From: VGWB01 sp964480945 | GTDB lineage: Bacteria; Bacteroidota; Ignavibacteria; UBA10030 | Length of the DNA stretch: 52,316 bases | Reading direction: 5' to 3' | Assembly (NCBI GenBank): GCA_964480945.1 | Contig: CAYZRX010000020.1 | Location: 1 to 52,316 of the forward strand | Shown: one piece after another, positions 34,571 through 43,320 of the stretch | Numbering within the stretch: the stretch's first letter is position 1 | Layout of the letters: each line of letters begins with the position of its first letter | Notes under the pieces: generated by a model | The model's database searches: none | The model's input: the letters and a program-made list of their open reading frames with translations, nothing else | Told to the model about the DNA's origin: nothing | Position numbers and translations under genes: made by a program

Positions 34571-35685
34571 TCTCTGATCTCTTGGTGCAGGGAGATCTGA
34601 TGCTTCGTCCAGTCAAAGCCTTTCGATTGGATCGACTTGATGCCCTCGCCCGGCGGAGTCAAACCCGCGGCAAGCATGTCATGATCCATCATCAACTTCA
34701 CGAGGTCCTCAAACGAGACTTTCGGCTCCCACTGAAGTGCCGTTCGTGCCTTCCGTATGTCAGCCTGGAGGTGCTCGACTTCCGTCGGCCGGAAGTAGCG
34801 GGGGTCGATCTCGACGAGAACGCTGCCTTTCTTGAGAAATCCTTTTTCTTCGGTCCCCTTCCCACGCCACTCGATCTCCATCCCTCCGTATCGTGCGGCC
34901 AGCTCCAGGAATTGCCGGACGGAATGCGACGTGCCCGTTCCGATGACGAAATCATCCGCCGTCTCCTGCTGGAGGATTCTCCACATGGCTTCGACATACT
35001 CCGGCGCGAATCCCCAGTCGCGCTGAGCATCGAGGTTGCCGAGATAGAGCTTCGCCTGCTTGCCGGCAAGGATGTTGGCCAGCGCTCTGGTGATCTTCCT
35101 CGTCACGAACACCTCGCCCCTTCTCGGACTCTCGTGGTTGAAAAGGATCCCGTTGGTCGCGAAAATCCCGTAGCCTTCGCGATAGTTGACCGCCATCCAG
35201 TAGGAATAGACCTTCGCGATAGCGTACGGGCTTCGCGGTCGGAACGGTGTCCCCTCACTCTGAGGTGGGGGCGCTCCGCCAAACATCTCCGACGAGGAGG
35301 CTTGGTAGAATTTCGCCTTCACGCCGCTCCGCCGGATCGCTTCGAGAATCCTCGTGGTTCCCAGACCTGTGATGTCGCCGGTGTACTCCGGCATGTCGAA
35401 TGAAACGCGCACGTGGCTCTGAGAGCCGAGGTGGTACACCTCATCAGGTTTGATGTTGTAGATGATCTCCGTCAGCATCCCGGGATCGGAGAGGTCGCCG
35501 TAGTGAAGGCGGATCTTTGCTCCGGGCAGATGGGGATCGACGTAAATATGATCGATCCGATGCGTATTGAATGTGCTCGCCCGTCGAATGATGCCGTGGA
35601 CCTCGTACCCCTTGCTCAGAAGCAGCTCCGCCAGGTACGATCCATCCTGACCGGTAATGCCGGTGATCAATGCTGTTTGTGCCAT
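34567..35685 (-). CDS. gmd: GDP-mannose 4,6-dehydratase
   Basis: Converts GDP-mannose to GDP-4-keto-6-deoxymannose, precursor of GDP-fucose, GDP-rhamnose and GDP-perosamine for surface polysaccharides. The 372-residue SDR enzyme has the NADP motif ALITGITGQDGSYLAELLLS and IIRRASTFNTHRIDHIY. It also has SSSEMFG with the catalytic position and the active-site PYAIAKVYSYWMAVNYREGY, with FNHESPRRGEVFVTRKI completing the signature. Length and motifs are typical. A GGA is close to the start (AATAGGACATGGC), a weak ribosome site. The downstream epimerase survives only as a 40-codon tail, so the next step must be encoded elsewhere. Confidence 0.97.
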   Translation of the reverse strand: MAQTALITGITGQDGSYLAELLLSKGYEVHGIIRRASTFNTHRIDHIYVDPHLPGAKIRLHYGDLSDPGMLTEIIYNIKPDEVYHLGSQSHVRVSFDMPEYTGDITGLGTTRILEAIRRSGVKAKFYQASSSEMFGGAPPPQSEGTPFRPRSPYAIAKVYSYWMAVNYREGYGIFATNGILFNHESPRRGEVFVTRKITRALANILAGKQAKLYLGNLDAQRDWGFAPEYVEAMWRILQQETADDFVIGTGTSHSVRQFLELAARYGGMEIEWRGKGTEEKGFLKKGSVLVEIDPRYFRPTEVEHLQADIRKARTALQWEPKVSFEDLVKLMMDHDMLAAGLTPPGEGIKSIQSKGFDWTKHQISLHQEIRE

Positions 35686-35696
35686 GTCCTATTATT

Positions 35697-35870
35697 CGAA
35701 ATGTAGGAGAAGAAAAAAGGAGGAATCCGAACTGCAGAGATCCTCTATCAATCGACCGGAAAAGATACGGAAATGACTGGACGAATGAAAGTGGGAAGTG
35801 AAGGCAATAGTTGAGCGGGTACGGCAAAAAGTGAGTCGTGAGATGTGAGACGGAAGACGTGCGGGATAGA
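35697..35870. repeat. Purine-rich degenerate repeat upstream of gmd
   Basis: A stretch rich in A and G on the plus strand with units such as GTGGGAAGTGAAGG, GTGAGTCGTGAGATGTGAGA and CGGAAGACGTG. Bases 35845-35861 (GTGAGACGGAAGACGTG) occur again exactly at 46568-46584 upstream of the gme-like gene. It ends about 12 bp before the gmd start codon. Confidence 0.6.
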
Positions 35871-35907
35871 CAGCATGGAGAACACGGTTGCGAGCGTCCG
35901 CCACGAT

Positions 35908-35938
35908 AACAAAAAGCCCCAACCGAACGGTCGGGGCT
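35908..35938 (-). terminator. Rho-independent terminator
   Basis: AGCCCC-x-ACC and GGT-x-GGGGCT form a 10-bp stem around GAAC (about 35916-35939) with a run of T on the minus strand (complement of AAAAA at 35911-35915). It ends the transcript of the small membrane protein gene at 35968. Confidence 0.85.
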
Positions 35939-35967
35939 CCCGTCGCCTCCGGCGATGACTGGAGGAC

Positions 35968-36384
35968 TTATGCTTTCTCCGGCTCCTTCGCCTTCGGGCG
36001 GAACACCATGGCGAGGACGATGCCGGCGATGATGTACTCGATCACACCGCAGAAGAACCACTCCAGGGTGAGCGAATACGGGATATCCACCATCGAGTAC
36101 GTACCGTACGCCATCCCCACGCTCATCCAGATGCCGATGTAGAGTCCATAGCGCACTCCCTCCGCGATCCCCTTGTTCTCATACCCCTTTGAGAAGATGA
36201 ACGCGAAGAAGAATGAGCCGATGAGCTCCACGACGTGCACGACCCACATCAATGAGTTCATGTCGGAACGCCACACCGGGAGCGAGCTGAACGCCGACCC
36301 GAGGATGAGGTAGTAGACGATGTATCCAAGGATTTCGAACGTGATGAACACGGCAATAAACCCTAACCACACCTTCTTGTTCAT
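35968..36384 (-). CDS. Hypothetical four-helix membrane protein
   Basis: A 138-residue inner-membrane protein with four likely helices: VWLGFIAVFITFEILGYIVY, WVVHVVELIGSFFFAFIF, YGLYIGIWMSVGMAYGTY and FFCGVIEYIIAGIVLAMVF, ending in a charged tail (RPKAKEPEKA). CAGGAGG with six bases of spacing fixes the start at 36384; the open frame continues upstream to 36618 but there it reads as non-coding. It has its own terminator. No family is recognised with certainty. It is monocistronic. Confidence 0.82.
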   Translation of the reverse strand: MNKKVWLGFIAVFITFEILGYIVYYLILGSAFSSLPVWRSDMNSLMWVVHVVELIGSFFFAFIFSKGYENKGIAEGVRYGLYIGIWMSVGMAYGTYSMVDIPYSLTLEWFFCGVIEYIIAGIVLAMVFRPKAKEPEKA

Positions 36385-36937
36385 GGAATCCTCCTGTTGA
36401 TTGGTGGATGAATGAACAGCGTGGATTAAAGTCGGAATGATGTCGAAAGACTTTCCGGAGTCGGTGATTCGTGCGCGCGGTCCCTCTGAACGGTACAGGA
36501 CAACAAGGGATTCAAATTCACGGGAAGAAGGCACCCCGTGCTTGCACACGGGATGGACGCCACGAGGATAGTGAATTGAACTGACATTGTCAAGAGCACC
36601 CCTCGGCTGACCAGACACCGAGCGCGAAGTTCTCCTCAGCAGGCCTGCGACTCGAGCCCTCGCCTTGAATTAACCGAGCATATGATGCCGAATCTCAGAT
36701 GATCCCCCCGCGGCCGGATCTCTGGATCGCGGCGCCTGTCACCCCGGGGAACCAGTCCCCCCTCTTGAGGTTGCGAGTTCCGGACATTTCGGATATATTA
36801 TGCGTCAATCACTGTGCGGCAAGCCCATCGCTCGCCAGCTTCCCGATACATCTCCACCCCTGCCTTGCGCACGATCGATCCGCGTTCGGCGGAACAAAAC
36901 CAATTCGCTCAATTGAAATGACGCTATGGAGGCATCC
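36385..36937. other. Intergenic region between divergent genes
   Basis: About 550 bp with no protein-like frame. It must contain promoters of the small membrane protein (minus) and the M24 peptidase (plus). A stretch around 36700-36740 is GC-rich, followed by an AT-richer segment (36785-36800) that could be a promoter region. No hairpin terminator or RNA gene was recognised. Confidence 0.4.
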
Positions 36938-38416
36938 ATGCAGTGCTCAAAGAAAACTGAATTCGTGACGAGAGTCGCCCGCTGGCTCGCCATCACCCTC
37001 ATCTGGGCGATTCCGGCCATCGGCGCGGCACAGGAGCTCTCGCCCTACCAGTCGGATTTTCCGCCGGAGGAATTCAAAGCTCGGTGGGAGAAACTCTTCG
37101 ACAAAATTGGCCCTCACGCGATTGCGATCGTCCAGGGAGCCCAAGCGGGTGAGCGCTCGGAAGTGTTCCGTCAATCGAATCAGTTCTACTATCTGTGCGG
37201 ACTGGAGACCCCTCGCGCCTACCTGGTTCTCGACGGCCGGTCAAAGAAAGTCACGTTGTATCTTCCCCACCGCGATGAGGCCCGGGAGCGGGGTGAAGGG
37301 AAGATGCTTTCGGCCGAGGACGCCGATCTCGTCAGGAAATTGACCGGCGTCGACAGGGTCGCGGGGATCGAGCTCATGGCGAGGGACTGGATGTGGACGC
37401 TGTACTGGACAGCCCAGGCTCCCGCCCTCTACACACCCTTCAGCCCCGCCGAGGGAGGAGCTATGACGAGGGACATGATGGAAGCCTACAAGGCCGATGT
37501 CGTTGCCGATCCCTGGGATGGTCGCCCGTCGAGGGAAGGTCATTTCATCCAGCTGCTTCACACGAAATTCCCCGAGTTCGAGATCCGGAACCTCTCGCCC
37601 ATCCTCGACACGCTTCGAAACATCAAGAGTCCTCGGGAGATCAGACTCCTCCGTCGCGCGGCGCACCTAGCGTGCCTTGGGCTCATGGCCGCAATGCGCA
37701 GCACGAAGCCCGGCGCGACGGAGTACCAACTGGGCGATGTGGCGCAATATGTTTTCATGATCAACGGCGCCCAGGGGGATGCGTATCATTCCATCGTCGC
37801 CAGCGGGAAGAATACGATGATGGGACATTATTTTCTGAACAAGAGCACGTTGAAGAGCGGGGACCTCATTCTGATGGATTACGCTCCCGATTATCGCTAC
37901 TACACGAGCGATGTGACCCGCATGTGGCCTGTCAACGGAAAGTATTCGCCCGAGCAGCGGCAGCTCTACACATTCATCGTGAGGCTTCACGACACAATCC
38001 TGAAGCGAATCCGGCCGGGCGTAACCGGCGCGCAGATCATGGAAGAGGCCGGAGGAGAATTGAAGGATCTGGTCGAAAAGACACGATGGCTCGAGGGCGC
38101 CTACAAGCAAGCTGCCGAAACCATGGTCCGCAGGAGGAGCGGCTTCTCCCACCCGGTCGGGATGTCCGTGCACGATGTCGGCAACTACCTGGCACGGCCG
38201 TTGGAACCGGGAGAGGTATTTTCTCTCGATCCGACAATCACCGTGCCGGAGGAAAATCTCGTGGTGAGGATTGAGAACGTGATCGTCGTGACGAAGGACG
38301 GAGCCGAGAACCTGTCAGCCCTCGTGCCCGCCGATCCCGATGCGATCGAAAAGATCATGCAGGAGCCCGGGATGTTGCAGGCATTCCCCCCCGCACCGCC
38401 GACGGAAAGGGAGTGA
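36938..38416 (+). CDS. Exported M24-family Xaa-Pro aminopeptidase-like protein
   Basis: Removes N-terminal residues before proline, using two metal ions. The 492-residue protein has a signal peptide (about residues 1-31) and a creatinase-like N-terminal domain. The pita-bread domain has ligands D314 and D325 in LMDYAPDYRYYTSDVTR, H405 in GFSHPVGMSVHD and E446 in RIENVIVV. The fifth position, normally Glu in TIEPG, is D431 in SLDPTIT, a substitution also expected in some related prolidase-like proteins. The start at 36938 is chosen because GGAGG lies five bases before it; an ATG at 36926 is in frame. The next gene begins four bases after its stop, so the two form an operon. Confidence 0.9.
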   Translation: MQCSKKTEFVTRVARWLAITLIWAIPAIGAAQELSPYQSDFPPEEFKARWEKLFDKIGPHAIAIVQGAQAGERSEVFRQSNQFYYLCGLETPRAYLVLDGRSKKVTLYLPHRDEARERGEGKMLSAEDADLVRKLTGVDRVAGIELMARDWMWTLYWTAQAPALYTPFSPAEGGAMTRDMMEAYKADVVADPWDGRPSREGHFIQLLHTKFPEFEIRNLSPILDTLRNIKSPREIRLLRRAAHLACLGLMAAMRSTKPGATEYQLGDVAQYVFMINGAQGDAYHSIVASGKNTMMGHYFLNKSTLKSGDLILMDYAPDYRYYTSDVTRMWPVNGKYSPEQRQLYTFIVRLHDTILKRIRPGVTGAQIMEEAGGELKDLVEKTRWLEGAYKQAAETMVRRRSGFSHPVGMSVHDVGNYLARPLEPGEVFSLDPTITVPEENLVVRIENVIVVTKDGAENLSALVPADPDAIEKIMQEPGMLQAFPPAPPTERE

Positions 38417-38420
38417 GAGT

Positions 38421-40670
38421 ATGAAACTGCGAGCCCTCATCACCCCGTCCCTGTCGCTGCTGCTCTTCTTCGCAGCGCCGGTCACCCTCGCCCAGAGGAT
38501 CGATATCTACAGCAGGCCGGTTCAATCGGAACCGAGCAGGGAGTTCGATGCGATTCACTATCGCATCACGATCGCGCTGGACGATCGGAAGTATGCGTTC
38601 CAGGCGGAAAACACGATCACCTTGACCCCATTCAACGACGGCTTCAGCAAATGCGTCCTCGATGCCGAGAACTTCAGCGTCACAAGCGTTGTCGACGAAC
38701 ATTCCCGGCCGTTGAAGTTCGAGCAGCCGCCGCATCAGCTCGTCGTCTCCTTCCCGACCGCCTATGGCTATGGCGACACGGTCCGCTTCACCGTCTCGTA
38801 TCACGCCGAGCATCTCCTGGATTCAACCGGCCGCTCACCGGGCGTCAATTTCATGGAAGGGTCGCCAACCCACCCGGCGCAGATCTTCACGCAATCGTTT
38901 GCGCGAGGTGCCCGGCACTGGTTCCCGTGTTATGACCAGCCGAACGACAAGGCTACCCAGGAGGTCATCGGCACCATTCGGAGCGACTACAATCTGCTCT
39001 CCAACGGGAGGCTCGTCGAGGTCACGGAGGACAAGCTTCACGGAACGAAGACGTTTCATTGGTCCCAGGAGCTTCCCCACGCGACGTATCTCTCAACCAT
39101 CATGGCGGGTCCCTACGAAGTGGTCAAGGACTCCCTCGGCTCCCTTCCGATCGACTACTGGGTGTACAAAAAGGATGTGAAGAATGTGCCGAGCACGTTC
39201 CCGCGCTCCCCGGAAATCATCAAATTCCTCGGCAGGGAGTACGGCTACGACTACCCGTGGGCGAAATACGATCAAGCGACGATCGCGGGAATCGGCGGCG
39301 GAGCCGAATGCACGTCGGCATCAGAGCTCGGCCAGGGCTTGATGCACAACGAGCGTGCTGAACAGGACTTCTCGAGCTATGGCTGGCTCATCTGTCACGA
39401 GGCCGCCCATCAATGGTGGGGCGATCTCATCACGTGCCGGGACTGGACGCACACGTGGCTGAACGAAAGCTTCGGCACCTACTCCGAGATCATGTACGCG
39501 CTCTACGATAGGGGCGAAGATGATGCCGCTGTCAACGTCCTGGGCAAGATCAACCAATATCTTCAGGAAGCTCATACGCGCTACGTGCGGCCGATCGTCT
39601 TTTCGAGGTGGAATGAGCCCGGAGACAACTTCGACCGGCACACGTACCAAAAGGGGGCCGTGCTCCTGCACACGATGCGCTGGCTCCTCGGCGAGAAGCC
39701 GTTCCATCATCTCCTGTCACTCTTTCTTCACCAGCATGCATTCCAGCCTGTCGACACGCACGATTTCATGATGGCTGTCAAGAAGGCGACCGGCCAGAAC
39801 CTCGATTGGTTCTTTGACGAGTGGTTCTTCAAGCCCGGGCATCCCGTATTCAACGTCCGCTGGACCTGGGACGAGCAGCAGAAGAACGTGCGGCTCACCG
39901 TCGCCCAGACGCAAGACACCTCGCAGGGAGTTCCGATCTTCAAGATGCCGGTCGTGATCAGAATCGAAACGCCGGACAATGCGATCTCGCGGAAGGTCTG
40001 GTTGTCCAAAGCGGTCGATACATTTGAGTTCGCATGCGACCGGAAGCCCCTGATGGTGCGATTCGACGAGGGGAACCATCTTCTCAAGGAACTGACGTTC
40101 GAAAAATCGACGGACGAACTGCTGTATCAGCTCAAGCATGACGACGTGATCGGAAAGATGTGGGCCGTCTCCGAGCTCATCGGCCGAACGAACGATGCGC
40201 GCGTGATCGACGCGCTGATGGACGCTGCCCGGAACGACCCGTTCTGGGCGGTTCGCCGGGATGCCCTCTATCGCCTGGCGGGTTTTCGAGGAATCACCCA
40301 GATGGATATGGATCGGGGCCTCATTCCCCAGAGCCGGCTGGACAGCGTGCAACTGCCTGCCGGTCTTGATCACCCGAAGATGATCGCGTTCTTCAAAGAA
40401 CGGGCGCTCGACAAGAACTCCCAGGTGAGAGCGGCGGCCCTGTACGGTTTGGGGAATGTGGGAACGAAAGAGGAGGTTGCATTCCTCAGGGAGCGATTTG
40501 AACGAGACGACAGCTATGTCGCTCAGGCGGCTTCGCTGCGAGCGATGGGAAAGTGCGGGGATCCGTCCGTCGTCAACTTGCTGAAGAAGGCCGCGACGAC
40601 GGACTCTCCGAGAAATGTCCTGCGGAGCGCCGCGACCTGGGCTCTTGCACGACTCGGGCGCGGGGGTTAA
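38421..40670 (+). CDS. M1-family aminopeptidase with C-terminal HEAT repeats
   Basis: Zinc aminopeptidase, exported (signal peptide about 1-24). The 749-residue protein has an M1 N-terminal beta domain (FDAIHYRITIALDDRKYAFQ). The zinc motif HEAAH is followed at the usual distance by the third ligand (WLNESFGTY). The catalytic Tyr lies in FDRHTYQKGAVLLHTMRWLL. The exopeptidase motif, usually GxMEN, reads GGGAECTSAS: the Glu is retained, Met and Asn are not. A C-terminal region of HEAT-like repeats (MWAVSELIGRTNDARVIDAL, then VRAAALYGLGNVGTKEEVAF) is present. GGGAG lies seven bases before ATG 38421, which overlaps the M24 gene by none but follows it at four bases. Both probably finish peptides from extracellular protein. 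Confidence 0.93.
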   Translation: MKLRALITPSLSLLLFFAAPVTLAQRIDIYSRPVQSEPSREFDAIHYRITIALDDRKYAFQAENTITLTPFNDGFSKCVLDAENFSVTSVVDEHSRPLKFEQPPHQLVVSFPTAYGYGDTVRFTVSYHAEHLLDSTGRSPGVNFMEGSPTHPAQIFTQSFARGARHWFPCYDQPNDKATQEVIGTIRSDYNLLSNGRLVEVTEDKLHGTKTFHWSQELPHATYLSTIMAGPYEVVKDSLGSLPIDYWVYKKDVKNVPSTFPRSPEIIKFLGREYGYDYPWAKYDQATIAGIGGGAECTSASELGQGLMHNERAEQDFSSYGWLICHEAAHQWWGDLITCRDWTHTWLNESFGTYSEIMYALYDRGEDDAAVNVLGKINQYLQEAHTRYVRPIVFSRWNEPGDNFDRHTYQKGAVLLHTMRWLLGEKPFHHLLSLFLHQHAFQPVDTHDFMMAVKKATGQNLDWFFDEWFFKPGHPVFNVRWTWDEQQKNVRLTVAQTQDTSQGVPIFKMPVVIRIETPDNAISRKVWLSKAVDTFEFACDRKPLMVRFDEGNHLLKELTFEKSTDELLYQLKHDDVIGKMWAVSELIGRTNDARVIDALMDAARNDPFWAVRRDALYRLAGFRGITQMDMDRGLIPQSRLDSVQLPAGLDHPKMIAFFKERALDKNSQVRAAALYGLGNVGTKEEVAFLRERFERDDSYVAQAASLRAMGKCGDPSVVNLLKKAATTDSPRNVLRSAATWALARLGRGG

Positions 40671-40760
40671 GATTCCAGTCTTTTTGAGTCTTGTGCCGAC
40701 AGTTTCGGCCGAACCTCGGGGACCTTCGGCCGGCATTTCTCCGAACCCAAGGAACGTTCA

Positions 40761-41672
40761 ATGATCGCCGCTCTCCTCGTTGCTCTCGGGATCTTCTCAG
40801 CCGTCTTCCTCTATTTCTTCGTGAAGGATTTCATCAAGAACCGGGCTCACACGCGCGGAGGAGGCTGGCCGACTCTTCTGGGTATCGGGTTCGGGACGAA
40901 CTTCTTCGACACGCTCGGCATCGGCAGCTTCGCTCCGACCACGGCTTTCTACAAATTCCTCCGTCTCGTCGACGACAAATACATTCCCGGTACTCTGAAC
41001 GTGGGGCACGCTCTGCCCGTCGTTATGCAGGCAATCATTTTCATCACGGTCATCGAGGTCGAACCTGTCACGCTCGTGAGCTTGCTCGTTGCGTCGGTCG
41101 CCGGCGCGGTGCTGGGAGCGGGAATCGTCTCGAGGCTCCCGGAAAGGAGAATCCAGCTTGGGATGGGTCTCGCCCTCGTGGCTGTCGCCGTGGCCCTCCT
41201 GGCGGGTCTGTTGGGGCTTTATCCTGCGGGCGGCGATGCCGTCGGGCTGGCCGGATGGAAGCTTCTCCTGGCTGTGGTCGTCTCGTTCATCCTCGGCGCG
41301 CTCATGACGATCGGAGTCGGTTTCTACGCTCCTTGCATGGCGCTCGTTTATTCGTTGGGTATGAGCCCGCTGGTCGCATTTCCCGTTATGATGGGCTCGT
41401 GCGCGTTCCTTATGCCGGCCGCAGGCGTGAAGTTTGTCAAAGCAGGAGCTCACGATCGAAAAGCGGCGCTTGCGCTCGCCCTCGGCGGAATCCCCGGCGT
41501 CCTCCTCGCCGCGTTCGTTGTCACGTCTCTTCCTCTGGTCATCCTCAAGTGGGTGGTTCTCGCGGCCATCCTCTCCACCGCCCTCTCGATGTTCAGATCT
41601 GCCGCCGGGAAGGAGTGGAACCTCGATTTCCTTCGCAGGCGCTTTCAGAAGAAACGAGCCGGCGAGCCCTGA
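40761..41672 (+). CDS. TauE/SafE-type (TSUP) membrane permease
   Basis: A 303-residue membrane protein of the TSUP (DUF81) family with about eight helices. Members move sulfite, sulfonates or other anions; the substrate here is unknown. Visible are LLVALGIFSAVFLYFFVKDF, the first-half motif GIGFGTNFFDTLGIGSFAPT, AVLGAGIVSRLPERRIQLGM and, in the second half, ILGALMTIGVGFYAPCMALV with GGIPGVLLAAFVVTSLP. AAGGAA sits before the ATG. It lies 90 bp after the M1 gene with an inverted CGGCCGAA/TTCGGCCG pair between them (about 40705-40735), so it may have its own promoter. Confidence 0.88.
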   Translation: MIAALLVALGIFSAVFLYFFVKDFIKNRAHTRGGGWPTLLGIGFGTNFFDTLGIGSFAPTTAFYKFLRLVDDKYIPGTLNVGHALPVVMQAIIFITVIEVEPVTLVSLLVASVAGAVLGAGIVSRLPERRIQLGMGLALVAVAVALLAGLLGLYPAGGDAVGLAGWKLLLAVVVSFILGALMTIGVGFYAPCMALVYSLGMSPLVAFPVMMGSCAFLMPAAGVKFVKAGAHDRKAALALALGGIPGVLLAAFVVTSLPLVILKWVVLAAILSTALSMFRSAAGKEWNLDFLRRRFQKKRAGEP

Positions 41673-41855
41673 ACTAGCTCTGTACGCCCCTCTCCCAAAG
41701 GGACGGTCCCAAGGGGATGACTTCGTCACTTCGCCGGACTCCGCGCGCCGATTAACCACCCAAGCTGCGCTCGGGGTGACTGGGATTCTCCTGACGGAGG
41801 GGATGAAGGGGGGAGTGGATAAATCACCCGCAGGGTGAACTGCAATCCAAAAAAA

Positions 41856-41880
41856 AGGCCGGTCCACATCGGGCCGGCCT
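41856..41880 (-). terminator. Rho-independent terminator for the barrel-like gene
   Basis: AGGCCGG-TCC and CGG-GCCGGCCT pair as a strong stem around a short loop. The minus strand then continues with a run of about eight T (complement of 41849-41856). It lies 30 bp after the stop codon at 41911. Confidence 0.85.
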
Positions 41881-41910
41881 CATGGGCAACTCTCTTTCCG
41901 CTAACCAACA

Positions 41911-42930
41911 CTAGATGATGATCATCACTCCTGCGCTGTAGGAGTTGAACTGGCCGATGTTGTAGTCTGCGTTCACGTTAACGATGAGGAGCTTGATGCT
42001 CAGACCAAGCGTGAGGCGACTCTTGTTCTCCCCTACAAGGTCGAAGACGATCCTCTGCGGGATCTGTCCGGTCGGNNNNNNNNNNNNNNNNNNNNNNNNN
42101 NNNNNNNNNNNNNNNNNNNNNNNNNNNNNNNNNNNNNNNNNNNNNNNNNNNNNNNNNNNNNNNNNNNNNNNNNNNCCCCAGCCGAAGTACTTCGTCTTCC
42201 CGATCTCATCGCTGATCTTAACCTGCGGCAGGTACCGGAACGTGAACTGAGTTCCGAAGATCGTTCCGATGGTCAGCTGCGGCGCCGCCAGCGGGACGAG
42301 GTTCTTTCCCAGGATCTTCTTGTCGCCGAGAAGCCCGGTGACCGGCAAGGCAAGATTGTCCGACGGAACCGTGACGGTGTGTTGCCCACCCAACGGGTCC
42401 ATGAAAACAAACTGTCCGCCTTGGAACTCGACCTTCATGCTGTCCTCGCTGCTCCCGATGATCGTGGGGCCGGAGATCCCGACATTGAAATCTTTCCCCC
42501 TGATCTGGTTGATGATCTGCTGTCGGGCTTGCTCCTTCTGAGCCGGAGGAAGGCTGTTGTACGACGGATCGTTGATGTTCTCAGTGAAGTAGGTCGCCTG
42601 GGAGGAGTCGAACTGGAAGATGCCGCTTGTGGAAAAGTTTTTGTCTGCGTCGGAGAAGAGCGTCCCCATGGCAACGACCCCGAATTCGAGATCGAATCCG
42701 AACGCCACGGCACGCGGCGCTCGATGGAACCATCCCGCGTTAAGGTCCGAGCCGAAGCCCGTCACGACCGGCGCGACGTACTTCTTCGCCGCGTCTGAAG
42801 AAAGTTTCTCAAGAGAACCCTGCAGATCTCCCGAGCCGCTCTGGGACCCCTGTGTCTCATACTGTTGGGCACGCACGGTGATTCCGGAAAGGAACATACA
42901 AGCGACGATGAACACCGTTCGAATCTTCAT
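41911..42930 (-). CDS. Outer-membrane-type hypothetical protein, gap-interrupted
   Basis: Signal peptide about residues 1-22 (KIRTVFIVACMFLSGITVRA), then a Gln/Ser-rich linker and a beta-rich domain: KYVAPVVTGFGSDLNAGWFH, then AVAFGFDLEFGVVAMGTLFS. The C-terminus has alternating hydrophobic residues ending GVMIII. The pattern resembles the DUF6588 family of FCB envelope proteins, which I recall only roughly. Bases 42076-42175 are N. The frames before and after the gap agree for a length of 100 bases. GAGGT lies six bases before the ATG at 42930, which is the start that gives a signal peptide. Function unknown; a porin-like or outer-membrane role is guesswork. Confidence 0.7.
   Translation of the reverse strand: MKIRTVFIVACMFLSGITVRAQQYETQGSQSGSGDLQGSLEKLSSDAAKKYVAPVVTGFGSDLNAGWFHRAPRAVAFGFDLEFGVVAMGTLFSDADKNFSTSGIFQFDSSQATYFTENINDPSYNSLPPAQKEQARQQIINQIRGKDFNVGISGPTIIGSSEDSMKVEFQGGQFVFMDPLGGQHTVTVPSDNLALPVTGLLGDKKILGKNLVPLAAPQLTIGTIFGTQFTFRYLPQVKISDEIGKTKYFGWXXXXXXXXXXXXXXXXXXXXXXXXXXXXXXXXXXPTGQIPQRIVFDLVGENKSRLTLGLSIKLLIVNVNADYNIGQFNSYSAGVMIII
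42076..42175. other. Assembly gap of 100 N
   Basis: One hundred undetermined bases inside the outer-membrane-type gene. The fixed length is a placeholder; the missing sequence may be longer or shorter. Confidence 0.98.
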
Positions 42931-43320
42931 ATATCTACCTCTCGTTATGTTTGGGAATGTGAGTGAGATCGTGAGTGGTTCTTGCGATTGAGTTACCATC
43001 CGCCGGCACCACTCATCCTTGGAACGATCAGCGGACACCGTCGCCCATTTGAACCTCTTGGGTTCCAGTTTAAAGACATGTGATGGAAGAAGCAACGCGG
43101 TGCGTCACAAAACGGGCGGGGCGTCTATCCCCCCGGGAGAAAGCACGGAAAGTGCACGATTTCGTATGAAGAACCGAGAAAATGGGGAACCCACGATTCA
43201 GGGGCTGCCGATGGGAACCCGGGCTTGTGCAGCGAGCCGGGTGCAGAGAACGAAGTGCTTCGAGACACGGCCGGAAGGGCCCCGACGCGAGGACTCCCGG
43301 ATGTGAAATTGCCGGGGGAG
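42931..43320. other. Intergenic region upstream of the barrel-like gene
   Basis: About 390 bp holding the promoter of the barrel-like gene and the space after the NtrC-like gene. It has CCCGTTTTG/GGGCGGGGC runs and CCCCCCGGG at 43120-43140, but no clear terminator, RNA gene or protein. Confidence 0.4.

Noticed and set aside
39717..40736. A 339-codon minus-strand frame opposite the M1 peptidase
   Set aside because: No recognisable domain; the plus strand is a clear M1 protein with HEAT repeats.
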